Source: Micromonospora violae
Lineage (GTDB): Bacteria; Actinomycetota; Actinomycetes; Mycobacteriales; Micromonosporaceae
NCBI RefSeq assembly: GCF_004217135.1
Contig: NZ_SHKK01000001.1
Location: forward strand, 6,944,001 to 7,008,000
Direction of reading: 5' to 3'
DNA: 64,000 nt
The notes beneath the pieces were generated by a model that saw only the letters and a list, made by a program, of their open reading frames with translations, was not told the DNA's origin and searched no databases. Within the stretch, counting starts at the first letter, position 1; each line of letters starts with the position of its first letter. Both the position numbers and the translations under genes were made by a program. This document shows positions 34,293 to 46,460 of this stretch, piece after piece.

Positions 34293-36316
34293 CGGCCGTG
34301 CCCGTCGTCGTCTGCCCGGACTGCGACGGGGCGACCTTCACCCTGCAACCGTGCCGGTGCACCAGCTACGGCGACCGGTTCCTCGCCGACGACGACGGGC
34401 TCGGGGCGCGCCGGGAGGCGTACCGGAGTTGCGAGCAGTGTCGCGGCGCGGGCACCGTCGCGTACCCGTGTCACCGCTGCGGTCGGCGGGGCCGGCGGCG
34501 GGCGCAGCTCGTGGTCGCCGTCGCGAACCTGGACACCGGCGCGGTCGCGTCCCACCAGGTCGTGCCCGGCGGCCTCGACCCCCACCGGGACCCGGCGGGT
34601 GCGTGGGCGGTCGACCTTTCTCCCCGGGTACGCGAACTCGCCGCCACCGTCGGCGCGGTAGTGGACGAGGCCGACGTGCCGTCGCTGTGGCTGGACCGGC
34701 AGTGGCGACCCGACCTGCCCGCGACGCTGCGGCACGAGTTGGAGGCCCACGCCATCGTGCGCGCCGACCACACCCCCTGGCGGCTGGTGCTGGGCCGATC
34801 CACCGCCCCGACGGCCGTCGGGGCGGCCGCCCGCCTGGCCCGGCTGTGCGCGCTGGCCGACCTGCTGCTGCTCGACCTGGTCGTCGAGGCCCGTCGGCAG
34901 GGTGCGGGGTTCGGCTGGGCCATCCGGTACGAGGTGGCCGGCTCCCCGGTGCCGTCCGGCGTGTCCAGTTGGTGTGGGGACCTGCTGGAGGCGGTTGGCC
35001 GCACCGACGCGAGCGCCGCTCTCAACGGCCTCGCCGAGCGCGGCCGCAACGCCCCGGCCCGGCTGTTGCGCCCCGACTCGCCGCGCCCACCCGTCACACC
35101 GGCCGTGGATGTCGACCAGCTCGAACGGCGCATCCTCGCCGACTGTGTCGACGCGTCCGACGCCGACGAGCTGCCCGGTGCGCAGGCCGTGTGGCGCGAC
35201 GGCCGCTGGTGGCACACGACCCTGCGGGCCGGCGCGCCGGTGGAGGTCCTCACCGAGCAGCCCACCGGTCAGGTGGTTCGTCGGCTGCGGGTGCCGGTGA
35301 GCCGCGGCTACCAGCCACCCGACCCGCCCTGGCTGGGCGAACCGGTGGACTGGCGGCCCTGCCCGGACTGCCGGCCACCCAGCCGGCTGCGTACCTGCGA
35401 CTGTCGGCTCGGCGGTCGCCCCGCCGACCCCGACTGCCCGCACTGCTGCGGGGCCGGCCTGCGCCCGTCCGCGCTGCACTGCTTCACCTGCGGCGACACC
35501 CACCGTCTGCTGCGGACGGTGGCAGTGACCGTCACCGACCTGCGGCACCGGGTCGTGCACCTGACCTGGCAGGCCGGTACACCGGAGGTCGCCCCGCTGG
35601 CCGCCACCCAGCCCAACGGTCGGCCCGTCCTGCGGCTACCCGAGCGGTACCGGCTCGGCTCCTGGTCGACCGTCCTCGGCGCTCGGCCCGACGACCTCGC
35701 CGACGCCGACGGTGGGCACCCGATCGGCAAGGACCTCCGCGACGGGTACGTCACGCTGCCGTGGGCCGGGGCTGACCCGGTTGGGGAGTACGTACGCCAC
35801 GCCGGCCGGGGCACGGCCGCCGGTCGGCTGATCGTGGTGGCCGCATGCCCCGACGCGCCGCCGCTGACCGAGGTGCTGCGGCTCGCCCTCGGCCTTGACC
35901 TGGCTCTCGTGGTGGGCGTGTGCGACCTGCGGTACAACGCCGCCGACCCGCTGCTCGCCGATGGCGTGAGCTGGTCGGTCGAGGTGAAGCCGCGGGACGC
36001 AGCCGTGAGCCCCGACGATCTGCCCTACCGGCCGAGCCTGGCCGCCGCGCTCGCCTGGTGCGTCGAGTGTCTGACCGACGCCGTCGCCCAGGCCGCCCCG
36101 ACCGACCCGACAGCGCCGATTCCGGTGCCGTGGTCGAGGCCGCGCGAACTCGTCGCCGATCCCGAGCCGGACCTGTTGCGCTTGGCGGCCCGGCACGCCG
36201 GGCAGGTAGTCACCGTTCGCTTCACCCGCGCCGGCTGCACCGTGCACCGGCACGACGACGATGGCGTACGCCTCCTCGCCGAAGCTCCCGACCTGCGCGA
36301 CCTTCGGTTGACCTGA
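34289..36316 (+). CDS. Large cysteine-rich protein with DnaJ-like zinc motifs
   Basis: This 675-residue cytoplasmic protein of unknown function carries two cysteine clusters. The N-terminal one (residues about 8-70) has CPDCDG, SCEQCRGAG and YPCHRCG, like the CxxCxGxG repeats of DnaJ. The middle one (residues about 365-410) has CPDCRPP, CDCRLGG, CPHCCGAG and CFTCGD. No J-domain, nuclease or ATPase motif is seen. The GTG at 34289 is five bases after GGAGG and overlaps the previous stop. The GTG at 34283 would place the start inside that box. Confidence 0.75.
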   Translation: MTAVPVVVCPDCDGATFTLQPCRCTSYGDRFLADDDGLGARREAYRSCEQCRGAGTVAYPCHRCGRRGRRRAQLVVAVANLDTGAVASHQVVPGGLDPHRDPAGAWAVDLSPRVRELAATVGAVVDEADVPSLWLDRQWRPDLPATLRHELEAHAIVRADHTPWRLVLGRSTAPTAVGAAARLARLCALADLLLLDLVVEARRQGAGFGWAIRYEVAGSPVPSGVSSWCGDLLEAVGRTDASAALNGLAERGRNAPARLLRPDSPRPPVTPAVDVDQLERRILADCVDASDADELPGAQAVWRDGRWWHTTLRAGAPVEVLTEQPTGQVVRRLRVPVSRGYQPPDPPWLGEPVDWRPCPDCRPPSRLRTCDCRLGGRPADPDCPHCCGAGLRPSALHCFTCGDTHRLLRTVAVTVTDLRHRVVHLTWQAGTPEVAPLAATQPNGRPVLRLPERYRLGSWSTVLGARPDDLADADGGHPIGKDLRDGYVTLPWAGADPVGEYVRHAGRGTAAGRLIVVAACPDAPPLTEVLRLALGLDLALVVGVCDLRYNAADPLLADGVSWSVEVKPRDAAVSPDDLPYRPSLAAALAWCVECLTDAVAQAAPTDPTAPIPVPWSRPRELVADPEPDLLRLAARHAGQVVTVRFTRAGCTVHRHDDDGVRLLAEAPDLRDLRLT

Positions 36317-36399
36317 AGGTCGGCGGGCCCACGTAACGGAAACTGTCCAAGATCTCGTGCGCCAGCAACCATGGTGCCCGGTACGGGCGGGCGCTGGTG

Positions 36400-38247
36400 T
36401 TACTCCGGGACGCGGCGGTAGGCGCCGTCGCTGGCTGAGGTGGCCATCGAGGCGTACGCGCGCAGCGCCGCCGACACCGGGCGTTGCCGGTCGGTCGGGG
36501 TGTACGGCTTGTCGCGCTTCTCCTCGGCCACCCGTCGCGCCGCCAACTCCTCGGCGGGCACGTTCAACTCGATCGACCGGCTCGGGATGTCGATGACGAT
36601 CTCGTCGCCGTCGCGGACCAGGGCGATCATCCCGCCGGAGGCCGCCTCGGGGGAGACGTGCCCGATGGACAGCCCGGAGGTGCCACCGGAGAAACGGCCG
36701 TCGGTGAGCAGCGCGCAGGAGCGGCCCAGCCCGCGTCCCTTGAGGAACGAGGTGGGGTAGAGCATCTCCTGCATGCCGGGGCCACCCTTGGGCCCCTCGT
36801 ACCGGATCACCACGACGTCTCCGGCGACCACCTGCTTGGCGAGGATCGCGGTCACCGCGTCGTCCTGCGACTCGTAGACCTTCGCCGGGCCCCGGAAGGT
36901 CAGGCAGTCGTCGGGCACGCCGGCGGTCTTCACCACGCTGCCCTCGGGTGCCAGGTTGCCGTGCAGGATGGCCAGCCCACCGTCGGCGGAGTAGGCGTGC
37001 TCGCGGTCACGGATGCAGCCTTCGGCGGCGTCGGTGTCCAGCGACGACCACCGGTTGGTGGTGGAGAACGGCTCGGTGGTGCGCACTCCACCGGGGGCGG
37101 CGTGGAACAGCTCGACCGCCGTCGGGGTGGGGGAGCCCCCGCGCACGTCCCAGTCGGTCAGCCACTGTGCGAGGGAGGGGGAGTGCACGGCGTGCACGTC
37201 CCGGTTGAGCTGCCCGGCCCGGTCCAGTTCGCCGAGGATCGCCGGGATGCCGCCGGCCCGGTGCACGTCTTCCATGTGGTACTTCGGCGAGTTCGGTGCG
37301 ACCTTGGCCAGGCACGGCACCCGCCGGGAGATCGCGTCGATGTCGGCGACGCCGAAGTCCATCTCCGCCTCGCGGGCGGCGGCGAGCAGGTGCAGCACCG
37401 TGTTGGTGGAGCCGCCCATCGCCACGTCCAGGGCGACCGCGTTCTCGAAGGCGGCCTTGGAGGCGACCGTGCGGGGCAGCACCGAGTCGTCGTCGCCCTC
37501 GTACCACCGCTTGGCGATGTCCACGACGGTGCGGCCGGCCTCGACGAAGAGCGACCGGCGGGCGGCGTGGGTGGCCAGCGTCGAACCGTTGCCGGGCAGC
37601 GCGAGCCCGATCGCCTCGGTGAGGCAGTTCATCGAGTTGGCGGTGAACATGCCGGAGCAGGACCCGCAGGTCGGGCAGGCGGAGCGTTCGATCTCACCGA
37701 GCTGCTCGTCGGTGACCGATTCGTTCGAGGAGGCGATCATCGCGTCGATCAGGTCGATCTTGCTGTGCACGATGCCCTCGATCGCCATCGTCTTGCCGGC
37801 CTCCATCGGGCCGCCGGAGACGAAGACGGTCGGGATGTTGAGCCGCAACGCGGCCAGCAGCATCCCGGGGGTGATCTTGTCGCAGTTGGAGATGCAGACC
37901 AGGGCGTCCGCGCAGTGCGCGTTGACCATGTATTCGACGGCGTCGGCGATCAGCTCGCGGCTGGGCAGCGAGTAGAGCATCCCGCCGTGGCCCATCGCGA
38001 TGCCGTCGTCGACGGCGATGGTGTTGAACTCCCGGCCCACCCCACCGGCCTCGGCGACCGCGTCGGCGACCAGGCCACCCATGTCCTTGAGGTGTACGTG
38101 ACCAGGCACGAACTGGGTGAAACTGTTGGCGATGGCGACGATCGGCTTGCCGAAATCGTCGTCGGTCATCCCGGTGGCCCGCCAGAGGGCCCGGGCGCCG
38201 GCCATCGTCCGACCGTGTGTGGAAGTCCTCGACCGCAGCTCAGGCAT
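36400..38247 (-). CDS. ilvD: Dihydroxy-acid dehydratase
   Basis: This 615-residue enzyme dehydrates 2,3-dihydroxy acids to 2-keto acids in isoleucine and valine synthesis. It is a cytoplasmic iron-sulfur protein. Cluster cysteines are seen in SNCDKITPG and in [18 protein letters not shown]. The C-terminal [20 protein letters not shown] is diagnostic. Length is normal for actinobacteria. It is transcribed away from the GGDEF-EAL gene and is apart from the ilvBNC operon 2.5 kb away on the other strand. The ATG at 38247 (MPELRS) fits the family; an ATG at 38259 is possible. Neither has a clear Shine-Dalgarno. Confidence 0.95.
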   Translation of the reverse strand: MPELRSRTSTHGRTMAGARALWRATGMTDDDFGKPIVAIANSFTQFVPGHVHLKDMGGLVADAVAEAGGVGREFNTIAVDDGIAMGHGGMLYSLPSRELIADAVEYMVNAHCADALVCISNCDKITPGMLLAALRLNIPTVFVSGGPMEAGKTMAIEGIVHSKIDLIDAMIASSNESVTDEQLGEIERSACPTCGSCSGMFTANSMNCLTEAIGLALPGNGSTLATHAARRSLFVEAGRTVVDIAKRWYEGDDDSVLPRTVASKAAFENAVALDVAMGGSTNTVLHLLAAAREAEMDFGVADIDAISRRVPCLAKVAPNSPKYHMEDVHRAGGIPAILGELDRAGQLNRDVHAVHSPSLAQWLTDWDVRGGSPTPTAVELFHAAPGGVRTTEPFSTTNRWSSLDTDAAEGCIRDREHAYSADGGLAILHGNLAPEGSVVKTAGVPDDCLTFRGPAKVYESQDDAVTAILAKQVVAGDVVVIRYEGPKGGPGMQEMLYPTSFLKGRGLGRSCALLTDGRFSGGTSGLSIGHVSPEAASGGMIALVRDGDEIVIDIPSRSIELNVPAEELAARRVAEEKRDKPYTPTDRQRPVSAALRAYASMATSASDGAYRRVPE

Positions 38248-38359
38248 GCATACCAGCATGACACCGCCGACGCGCAGGCCCAGCCGGGTGGTCTCCCGTG
38301 TCCCAACAGATGCACACTCGACCCCCCATGAGGTGCGCCCATCCGGCACTCTTGGGAGC

Positions 38360-40732
38360 GTGCATCTTCCACCGGGCATGGTCGCTGTCGCGGCGCTCAG
38401 CGGGCTCGTCGCCGCGGTGGCCTGCGCGCTTCTGACCGTCGTCGCCCGGCGGCGCACGGGGCCCCGCCGACCGGCACACGTGCTGCTCGCGGCGGCCGCC
38501 GGGGGTGCCCTGCTCAGCCTGCTGGCCGGGGTGGTCGCCGTCCTCAGCGCGAACGACCACTGGGTCCACGAGCAGGGGCAGCGCACCGGTTGGGCGACCA
38601 TGGTGGCGATCGGCACGGCGGTGAGCGGGCTGGCCTTCGCGGCTGGTCTGCTCCGGCTGCCCGGGGTGGCCGCCACCGCGGCGGGAACGGCCCGGCTCGC
38701 CCTGGACGGCGTGGTCATGGCGGCGGCGCTGTGGTTCGTCGGGTGGGTGCTCTTCTCCGAGCCCACCCGGTTGCTCGGTGCCGCCACCCCGATGGCCTGC
38801 CCGGCGATTCTGGTGGCCACGGTGAGCGCCGCGCTCGGCGCCGGGCTCGCCGTGATCATCGTCTTCCGGGCCGCCGCGCCACGTCGACGGCTCGCCGCGT
38901 TGGGCACCGGCATCAGCGCGGTGAGTTGCGGCGGGCTGGGTCTCAGCGCCGGGCTCTGCCAGGCCGGGCCGACGATGGCGCTGACCGGCGCGGCGGTGCT
39001 CGGCGCCGGCCTGTTGACAGTCGCGCTGGCGATCCACCGGGCCGACCGGCCGGGGCAGGTCGACCTGGACGTGGTGGGTCGCGACAGCGAGTACGCCATC
39101 GCCCCGATGGTGGCGATGGCCGCCTCGGCGATGTACCACCTCGCCCAGGACGGCCGGTTCACCGCGGCGGGCGTCGTGGCCGGCAGCGCGGAGGGCTTCG
39201 CCCTGGTGGCGCGGCAGTACCTCACCCTCCGCGACGTCCGGGGGTACGCGGGTCGCCTGGCCGAGCGGGAGGCGCACTTCCGTGAGCTGGCGCACACCGA
39301 TCCACTGACGTCGTTGGCCAACCGGCGTGGGCTGCTCCGGGCGCTGCACCGCAACGCCGCGGACCGCAACCCGTGCGTGCTGCTCGGCCTCGACCTGGAC
39401 GGCTTCAAGAACGTCAACGACATGCGCGGCCACGATGTGGGCGATGCCGTGCTGGCCGAGGTGGGCCGGCGGCTGCGCGGCAACCTGCGCCCCGGTGACG
39501 TGGCCGCCCGACTCGGTGGCGACGAGTTCGCCGTCCTCATGCAGGGCCGGTCGGTCGAGGCGGACCGGGTCGCCGAGCGGCTCCTCGGGGTGCTCAACCG
39601 GCCGTACGACCAGCCGGAAGGGCCGGTCTTCCTGTCCGTGAGCATCGGGGTGGCCGACTGGGCCGACGAGCCGGACGTGGAGTTGCTGCTGCGCCACGCC
39701 GACCTGGCGCTGCGCTACGCCAAGCAGCGCGGCAAGAACCGGATCGAACGGTACGACGCCGAGTACGACCAGCTGCTGCGTCGGCGTACCAGGGTGGAGC
39801 ATGAGCTGCGCGGGGCCATCGACCGCGACGAGCTGCGGTTGGCCTTCCAGCCGGTGGCGTCGCTGCCGTCGGTGCGGCCGGTCGGCGCCGAGGCGCTGCT
39901 GCGCTGGCACCATCCCGAGCTGGGCAACGTCGGCCCGGACGAGTTCATCCCGTTGGCCGAGGAGTGCGGGATGATCGCTCCGCTCGGCGCCTGGGTGCTG
40001 CACCAGGCCTGCTACCAGCTCTCCCGCTGGCTGGCGGACGGGCACGACGTCTGGGTGTCGGTGAATGTCTCCCCGCGCGAGCTGCACGCCCCGCAGTACG
40101 TGGTCCAGGTCGCCGAGGCGCTGCGCGCCCACCACGTGCCGCCGCAGCGGCTGGTGCTGGAGGTCACCGAGCACGCGGTCGCCACCGACCTGGACGAGCT
40201 GATCCGGCGGCTCACCGCGCTGCGGTTGACCGGTGTGCGGATCGCGCTGGACGACTTCGGGGCCGGCTACTCGTCGTTGGGGCAGCTGCGCCGGCTGCCG
40301 ATCGACATCCTCAAGATCGACCACAGTCTGGTCGCGGAGCACGAGCCGGTCCGCCCGGTCGACCAGGACGGCCCGGCCTTCGCCCCGATGGTGGACATCG
40401 TCATGCGACTGGGCCACCAGTTGGGGCTTGAGGTCATCGCCGAGGGGGTGACCAACCCCACCGAGTTGGCCGCGGTGGTGGCCGCCGGCTGCCGCTTCGG
40501 GCAGGGCGCGCTCTTCGGCTGGGGGGTGCCGGCCGAGCACCTGGAGGCGATGTTGGAGGCAGCCACATCCCCGGGCGCGCGTCCCACTCCGGTGCCCTCG
40601 CCACGTCGCGCTCCGGGCGGGTCCGGGCAGCTCAACCCGGCTGCCGAGGGCGCGTCGTCGGCCGACGCGCCGCAGTCCGTTAACCAACATGTGGGATCAG
40701 TTGACTCATCGCGTGAGATGCGTCAGGCTTAG
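38360..40732 (+). CDS. Membrane diguanylate cyclase/phosphodiesterase (intact GGDEF-EAL)
   Basis: This protein is about 790 residues. The N-terminal ~300 residues hold several membrane helices. The GGDEF domain is intact ([10 protein letters not shown], residues about 386-390) with an RPGD inhibitory site exactly five residues before it. The EAL domain keeps EALLRWHHP (Glu ~511), [28 protein letters not shown] and AEGV. It should therefore be able both to make and to hydrolyse c-di-GMP. The start may be GTG 38360 or ATG 38378. The last 30 codons contain the ilvB leader promoter. The protein at 8886-11297 is a degenerate relative. Confidence 0.9.
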   Translation: MHLPPGMVAVAALSGLVAAVACALLTVVARRRTGPRRPAHVLLAAAAGGALLSLLAGVVAVLSANDHWVHEQGQRTGWATMVAIGTAVSGLAFAAGLLRLPGVAATAAGTARLALDGVVMAAALWFVGWVLFSEPTRLLGAATPMACPAILVATVSAALGAGLAVIIVFRAAAPRRRLAALGTGISAVSCGGLGLSAGLCQAGPTMALTGAAVLGAGLLTVALAIHRADRPGQVDLDVVGRDSEYAIAPMVAMAASAMYHLAQDGRFTAAGVVAGSAEGFALVARQYLTLRDVRGYAGRLAEREAHFRELAHTDPLTSLANRRGLLRALHRNAADRNPCVLLGLDLDGFKNVNDMRGHDVGDAVLAEVGRRLRGNLRPGDVAARLGGDEFAVLMQGRSVEADRVAERLLGVLNRPYDQPEGPVFLSVSIGVADWADEPDVELLLRHADLALRYAKQRGKNRIERYDAEYDQLLRRRTRVEHELRGAIDRDELRLAFQPVASLPSVRPVGAEALLRWHHPELGNVGPDEFIPLAEECGMIAPLGAWVLHQACYQLSRWLADGHDVWVSVNVSPRELHAPQYVVQVAEALRAHHVPPQRLVLEVTEHAVATDLDELIRRLTALRLTGVRIALDDFGAGYSSLGQLRRLPIDILKIDHSLVAEHEPVRPVDQDGPAFAPMVDIVMRLGHQLGLEVIAEGVTNPTELAAVVAAGCRFGQGALFGWGVPAEHLEAMLEAATSPGARPTPVPSPRRAPGGSGQLNPAAEGASSADAPQSVNQHVGSVDSSREMRQA
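40701..40729 (+). promoter_or_regulatory. Putative promoter of the ilvBNC leader
   Basis: TTGACT (40701-40706) and CAGGCT (40724-40729) are 17 bases apart. The leader ORF ATG follows seven bases after the -10-like box. The promoter lies inside the 3' end of the GGDEF-EAL gene. Confidence 0.6.
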
Positions 40733-40736
40733 CCAC

Positions 40737-40772
40737 ATGTCGTCGTACCGGTCGCTGCGAGTACTTACCTGA
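40737..40772 (+). CDS. Leader peptide of the ilvBNC attenuator
   Basis: This is an 11-codon [14 protein letters not shown], ending in TGA at 40770-40772. The second half reads CTG CGA GTA CTT, giving Leu and Val codons of which GTA and CTT are rare in such a GC-rich genome. It begins seven bases after a promoter-like box without a ribosome binding site. Its stop codon touches the first hairpin of the attenuator. Stalling at low Leu-tRNA or Val-tRNA would change folding downstream. This mechanism is known for ilvBNC of Corynebacterium and is inferred here. Confidence 0.7.
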   Translation: MSSYRSLRVLT

Positions 40773-40834
40773 GCGCACTCTCCCTCACCGAGAGTGCGCT
40801 GGCCCCGTGCATCTGCACGAGGGCCGTTTTTATT
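40772..40834 (+). terminator. ilvBNC attenuator: pause hairpin plus terminator
   Basis: Hairpin 1 is AGCGCACTCTC (40772-40782) with GAGAGTGCGCT (40790-40800), eleven perfect pairs. Hairpin 2 follows at once: GGCCCCGTGC (40801-40810) with 40815-40825, one bulged A, then GTTTTTATT (40826-40834). This is a classical intrinsic terminator placed 86 bases before ilvB. Confidence 0.85.
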
Positions 40835-40920
40835 GCCATCGGAACCCGGCGAAGCGGGCTCGGCCCGCGTCGCATCGCTTGACTAGCCACCAGCCACTCC
40901 AGCCGAAGGCCAGAACCGCC

Positions 40921-42792
40921 ATGACGAGACCCACGCCCGAGACCCTCGCCCACACTGCCCGCCGGGCCCGCGCGGCCGCCGACCCGACCCTCGACGTCGA
41001 CCAGGCCGCCACCCGGCCGGCCACCCCGGCGGTACGGCCCTCCGCCCCGACCCAGGTCTCCGGGGCCGGCTCGCTCGTGCGGTCCCTTGAGGCGCTCGAC
41101 GTCGACGTCGTCTTCGGCATTCCGGGTGGCGCGATCCTGCCGGCGTACGACCCGCTCTACGACTCGACGGTCCGGCACATCCTGGTGCGGCACGAGCAGG
41201 GCGCGGGGCACGCGGCGACCGGCTACGCGCAGGCCACCGGCAAGGTCGGCGTCTGCATCGCCACCTCCGGGCCGGGCGCGACGAACCTGGTCACCCCGAT
41301 CGCCGACGCGTACATGGACTCGGTGGCGATGGTGGCGATCACCGGGCAGGTGGCCCGCCCGTCGATCGGCACCGACGCCTTCCAGGAGGCGGACATCCAG
41401 GGCATCACCCTGCCGATCACCAAGCACAACTTCCTCGTCCAGAACGCCGAGGAGATCCCCCGGGTGCTGGCCGAGGCGTTCCACCTGGCCAGCAGCGGGC
41501 GACCCGGCCCGGTGCTGGTCGACATCCCCAAGGACGTGCTCCAGGCGTCGACCACCTTCTCCTGGCCGCCCACACTGGACCTGCCCGGCTACCGGCCCAC
41601 CCTGCACCCGCACGGCAAGCAGATCCGGGAGGCGGCACGGCTGATGGCCGCTGCCCGGCGGCCGGTGCTCTACGTCGGCGGCGGGGTGCTCAAGGCCGGC
41701 GCCACCGACGGGCTGCGCCGGCTGGCCGAGCTGACCGGCATCCCGGTCGTCACCACGCTGATGGCGCTCGGGGCGTTCCCCGACTCGCATGAACAGCACC
41801 TGGGGATGCCCGGCATGCACGGCACGGTCGCCGCGGTCTACGGCCTGCAGAAGGCGGATCTGATCGTCGCGCTGGGCGCGCGTTTCGACGACCGGGTCAC
41901 CGGCAAACTCGACTCGTTCGCACCGGACGCTGCGGTGGTCCACGCGGACATCGACCCGGCCGAGATCGGCAAGAACCGGCACGTCGACGTGCCGATCGTC
42001 GGCGACGCCAAGCACGTCATCGACGAGCTGATCGTCGCGGTCACCGCCGAACGGTCGGCGGGGCGTACCGCCGATCTCGGTGACTGGTGGACGCAGCTCA
42101 ACGACCTGCGCGACCGTTACCCGCTGGGCTACGACGAGCCGTCCGACGGGACCCTGTCCCCGCAGTACGTGATCAAGCGGCTGGGCGAGATCGTCGGCCC
42201 CGACGCGATCTTCGTCGCCGGGGTGGGCCAGCACCAGATGTGGGCGTCGCAGTTCATCTCCTACGAGAAGCCGTACACCTGGTTGAACTCCGGCGGTCTC
42301 GGCACCATGGGTTACGCGGTGCCGGCGGCGATGGGCGCCAAGGTCGGCAAGCCGGACACGGTGGTCTGGGCGGTGGACGGTGACGGCTGCTTCCAGATGA
42401 CCAACCAGGAGTTGGCCACCTGCGCGCTGGAGGGCATCCCGGTCAAGATCGCCGTGATCAACAACGGCAATCTCGGGATGGTCCGGCAGTGGCAGACGCT
42501 CTTCTACAACGAGCGCTACTCCAACACCGAGCTGGGCACCCACAAGCACCGCATCCCGGACTTCGTCAAGCTCGCCGAGGCCCTCGGCTGCGTCGGGCTG
42601 CGCTGCGAGAACGCGGCTGACGTGGACAAGACCATCGCCGCGGCCATGGAGATCAACGACGCGCCCGTGGTGATCGACTTCGTGGTCGGCAAGGACGCGA
42701 TGGTCTGGCCGATGGTCGCGGCCGGCACCAGCAACGACGAGATCATGTTCGCCCGTGGCGTCCGTCCGGTCTTCGACGAGGACGACATCTAG
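40921..42792 (+). CDS. ilvB: Acetolactate synthase large subunit
   Basis: This 623-residue ThDP enzyme makes acetolactate or acetohydroxybutyrate, the first common step to valine, leucine and isoleucine. Landmarks are [14 protein letters not shown], the catalytic Glu in [14 protein letters not shown], the FAD-binding middle domain, and the ThDP motif [14 protein letters not shown] with NNGNLGM. The Pro/Ala-rich first 40 residues are typical of actinobacterial forms. The ATG at 40921 is the first start after the attenuator; upstream in-frame codons overlap the terminator. ilvN and ilvC follow. Confidence 0.95.
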   Translation: MTRPTPETLAHTARRARAAADPTLDVDQAATRPATPAVRPSAPTQVSGAGSLVRSLEALDVDVVFGIPGGAILPAYDPLYDSTVRHILVRHEQGAGHAATGYAQATGKVGVCIATSGPGATNLVTPIADAYMDSVAMVAITGQVARPSIGTDAFQEADIQGITLPITKHNFLVQNAEEIPRVLAEAFHLASSGRPGPVLVDIPKDVLQASTTFSWPPTLDLPGYRPTLHPHGKQIREAARLMAAARRPVLYVGGGVLKAGATDGLRRLAELTGIPVVTTLMALGAFPDSHEQHLGMPGMHGTVAAVYGLQKADLIVALGARFDDRVTGKLDSFAPDAAVVHADIDPAEIGKNRHVDVPIVGDAKHVIDELIVAVTAERSAGRTADLGDWWTQLNDLRDRYPLGYDEPSDGTLSPQYVIKRLGEIVGPDAIFVAGVGQHQMWASQFISYEKPYTWLNSGGLGTMGYAVPAAMGAKVGKPDTVVWAVDGDGCFQMTNQELATCALEGIPVKIAVINNGNLGMVRQWQTLFYNERYSNTELGTHKHRIPDFVKLAEALGCVGLRCENAADVDKTIAAAMEINDAPVVIDFVVGKDAMVWPMVAAGTSNDEIMFARGVRPVFDEDDI

Positions 42793-42841
42793 TCATGACC
42801 GAATGCACCGAGCGCAGCGAGGGCCTGACAAAGGAGACGCA

Positions 42842-44465
<1,624 letters not shown>

Positions 44466-44493
44466 TCGTCCGGCCGCTCCGGACGATGTTTCC

Positions 44494-44537
44494 GACGGCC
44501 CCGGGCCGCGCTCTCCCCAGCGCGACCCGGGGCCGTC
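44494..44537 (+). terminator. Terminator of the ilvBNC operon
   Basis: GACGGCCCCGGG (44494-44505) pairs with CCCGGGGCCGTC (44526-44537), and an inner CGCGCT/AGCGCG stem continues it after one mismatch. The rest of the 321-base gap to serA holds only a TACGAT box (44670-44675) that may be the serA -10 element. Confidence 0.85.
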
Positions 44538-44786
44538 AACTACGCCCGACCCGTGTGCACGGGCGCGCGCCAGCGGTTTCGCCGTGGTGAACGGCCGATG
44601 TCCGCCGCGCGACCGCGCGTGTGAGGGCACTCACCCCGAAGACCGGGACACGCCGACCAGCGCGGCCCCTACGATCGCCTGTAGGTGCGCAGCCGGCACC
44701 TGACGGCCACGGCACGGATCAGCGCAGGGCGCAGTGCAGCGCCCGGCCACCCGCGCCGATCGCAAACACGACCTCTACGAGGACCG

Positions 44787-46385
44787 ATGAATCCTGTCGT
44801 ACTGATCGCCGAAGAACTCGCCCCCGCCGCCATCGAGGTGCTCGCCCACGACTTCGACGTCCGTCACGTCGACGGCACCGACCGTCCGGCCCTGCTCTCG
44901 GCGCTCTCCGAGGCCGACGCCGTCATCGTGCGCAGCGCGACCCAGATCGACGCCGAGGCGATCGCCGCCGCGCCGCGCCTCAAGGTGGTCGCCCGGGCGG
45001 GCGTCGGGCTGGACAACGTCGAGGTGCCGGCCGCCACCGCGCGGGGCGTCATGGTCGTCAACGCGCCCACCTCCAACATCGTCTCCGCCGCCGAGCAGGC
45101 TGTCGCGCTGCTGCTCGCCGTTGCCCGCAACACCGCGAGCGCCAGCGCCGCGCTCAAGGCGGGGGAGTGGAAGCGGTCGAAGTACACCGGCGTCGAGGTG
45201 CAGGGCAAGACGGTCGGCGTGGTCGGGCTCGGCCGCATCGGGGTGCTCTTCGCCTCCCGCATCGCCGCCTTCGGCACCCGGCTGATCGCGTACGACCCGT
45301 ACATCCAGCCGGCCCGTGCGGCGCAGCTCGGCGTCCGCCTGGTGGGGTTGGAGGAGCTGCTGCGGGAGAGCGACTTCATCTCCATCCACCTGCCGAAGAC
45401 GCCGGAGACGGTGGGTCTGATCGGTGAGAAGGAGCTGGCGATCGTCAAGCCCGGCGTTCGCATCGTCAACGCCGCCCGTGGCGGGCTGGTCGACGAGCAG
45501 GCGCTCGCGGACGCGATCGCCGAGGGTCGGGTCGCCGGCGCCGGTGTCGACGTGTACAGCAAGGAGCCGTGCACCTCGTCGCCGCTGTTCGCCTTCGACA
45601 ACGTGGTGGCCACCCCGCACCTGGGCGCCTCCACCCACGAGGCGCAGGACAAGGCCGGTCTCGCCGTGGCCAAGAGCGTCAAGCTGGCGTTGCAGGGCGA
45701 GTTCGTCCCGGACGCGGTCAACGTGCAGGCCGGCGGTGTGGTCGCCGAGGACGTTCGGCCGCTGCTGCCGCTGGCGGAGAAGCTCGGCCGGGCGTTCACC
45801 GCGGTCGCCGGTGGGGTCGCCGCCAGCGTCACGGTCGAGGTCCGTGGTGAGATCGTCAGCCACGACGTGTCGGTGCTCAAGCTCGCCGCCACCAAGGGCC
45901 TGTTCAGCTCCGTGGTCGAGGAGCAGGTCACCTACGTCAACGCCCCGCACCTGGCCGCCGAGCGCGGCGTCGAGGTCACCCTGGCCACCCTGGCCGACAC
46001 GGCCGAGCAGCCGACCCTGGTCACGGTGCGCGGCGCGCTGCCGGACGGCCGGACGGTCAGCGTCTCCGGGACGGTCACCCACTCCGGCGCTCGGGACGTG
46101 CTGAAGCTGACCGAGGTGGACGGCTTCGACGTGGAGATCGGCGCGGAGGGCATCCTGCTCTTCCTGCGCTACGTCGACCGCCCCGGTGTGGTCGGCACGG
46201 TCGGTACCCTGCTCGGCGAGTCGGGCATCAACATCGCTGCCATGCAGGTGGCGCGTCGCGAGGCGGGCGGCGAGACGCTGATGACGCTCACCGTCGACCA
46301 GGCGCTCGGCGCCGACCTGCTCACGTCGGCCGCCGAGTCGATCGGCGCCACCGCGGCCAGCGCCGCGGACCTGCGCGACGAGTAG
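44787..46385 (+). CDS. serA: D-3-phosphoglycerate dehydrogenase (long form)
   Basis: This 532-residue enzyme catalyses the first step of serine synthesis. The NAD-binding motif is VGVVGLGRIG. The catalytic Arg is in NAARGGLVDE, the Glu in DVYSKEPC and the His in ATPHLGAST. The intervening ASB domain and C-terminal ACT domain (RYVDRPGVVGTVGTLLGESG) mark the type I, serine-inhibitable form common in actinobacteria. The ATG at 44787 has a GAGGA box. The frame is open back to 44685, but those residues are low-complexity. A terminator at 46405-46429 follows. Confidence 0.95.
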   Translation: MNPVVLIAEELAPAAIEVLAHDFDVRHVDGTDRPALLSALSEADAVIVRSATQIDAEAIAAAPRLKVVARAGVGLDNVEVPAATARGVMVVNAPTSNIVSAAEQAVALLLAVARNTASASAALKAGEWKRSKYTGVEVQGKTVGVVGLGRIGVLFASRIAAFGTRLIAYDPYIQPARAAQLGVRLVGLEELLRESDFISIHLPKTPETVGLIGEKELAIVKPGVRIVNAARGGLVDEQALADAIAEGRVAGAGVDVYSKEPCTSSPLFAFDNVVATPHLGASTHEAQDKAGLAVAKSVKLALQGEFVPDAVNVQAGGVVAEDVRPLLPLAEKLGRAFTAVAGGVAASVTVEVRGEIVSHDVSVLKLAATKGLFSSVVEEQVTYVNAPHLAAERGVEVTLATLADTAEQPTLVTVRGALPDGRTVSVSGTVTHSGARDVLKLTEVDGFDVEIGAEGILLFLRYVDRPGVVGTVGTLLGESGINIAAMQVARREAGGETLMTLTVDQALGADLLTSAAESIGATAASAADLRDE

Positions 46386-46404
46386 TAGACGGCAAGCACT
46401 GTGG

Positions 46405-46429
46405 GGGGCCTGGCGATCTGCCGGGCCCC
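46405..46429. terminator. Terminator after serA
   Basis: GGGGCCTGGC (46405-46414) pairs with GCCGGGCCCC (46420-46429) with one G-U pair. It is located between convergent genes. Confidence 0.7.
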
Positions 46430-46460
46430 TCGTCATTTCCCGTCCGCGCCGCCGGTGGGG

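Noticed and set aside
38240..40690. 816-codon minus-strand open frame
   Set aside because: It is a shadow of the GGDEF-EAL gene, which has intact catalytic motifs in the plus frame.
44685..44786. In-frame N-terminal extension of SerA
   Set aside because: The residues are basic and low-complexity and not part of the family, and the ATG at 44787 has a good ribosome binding site.
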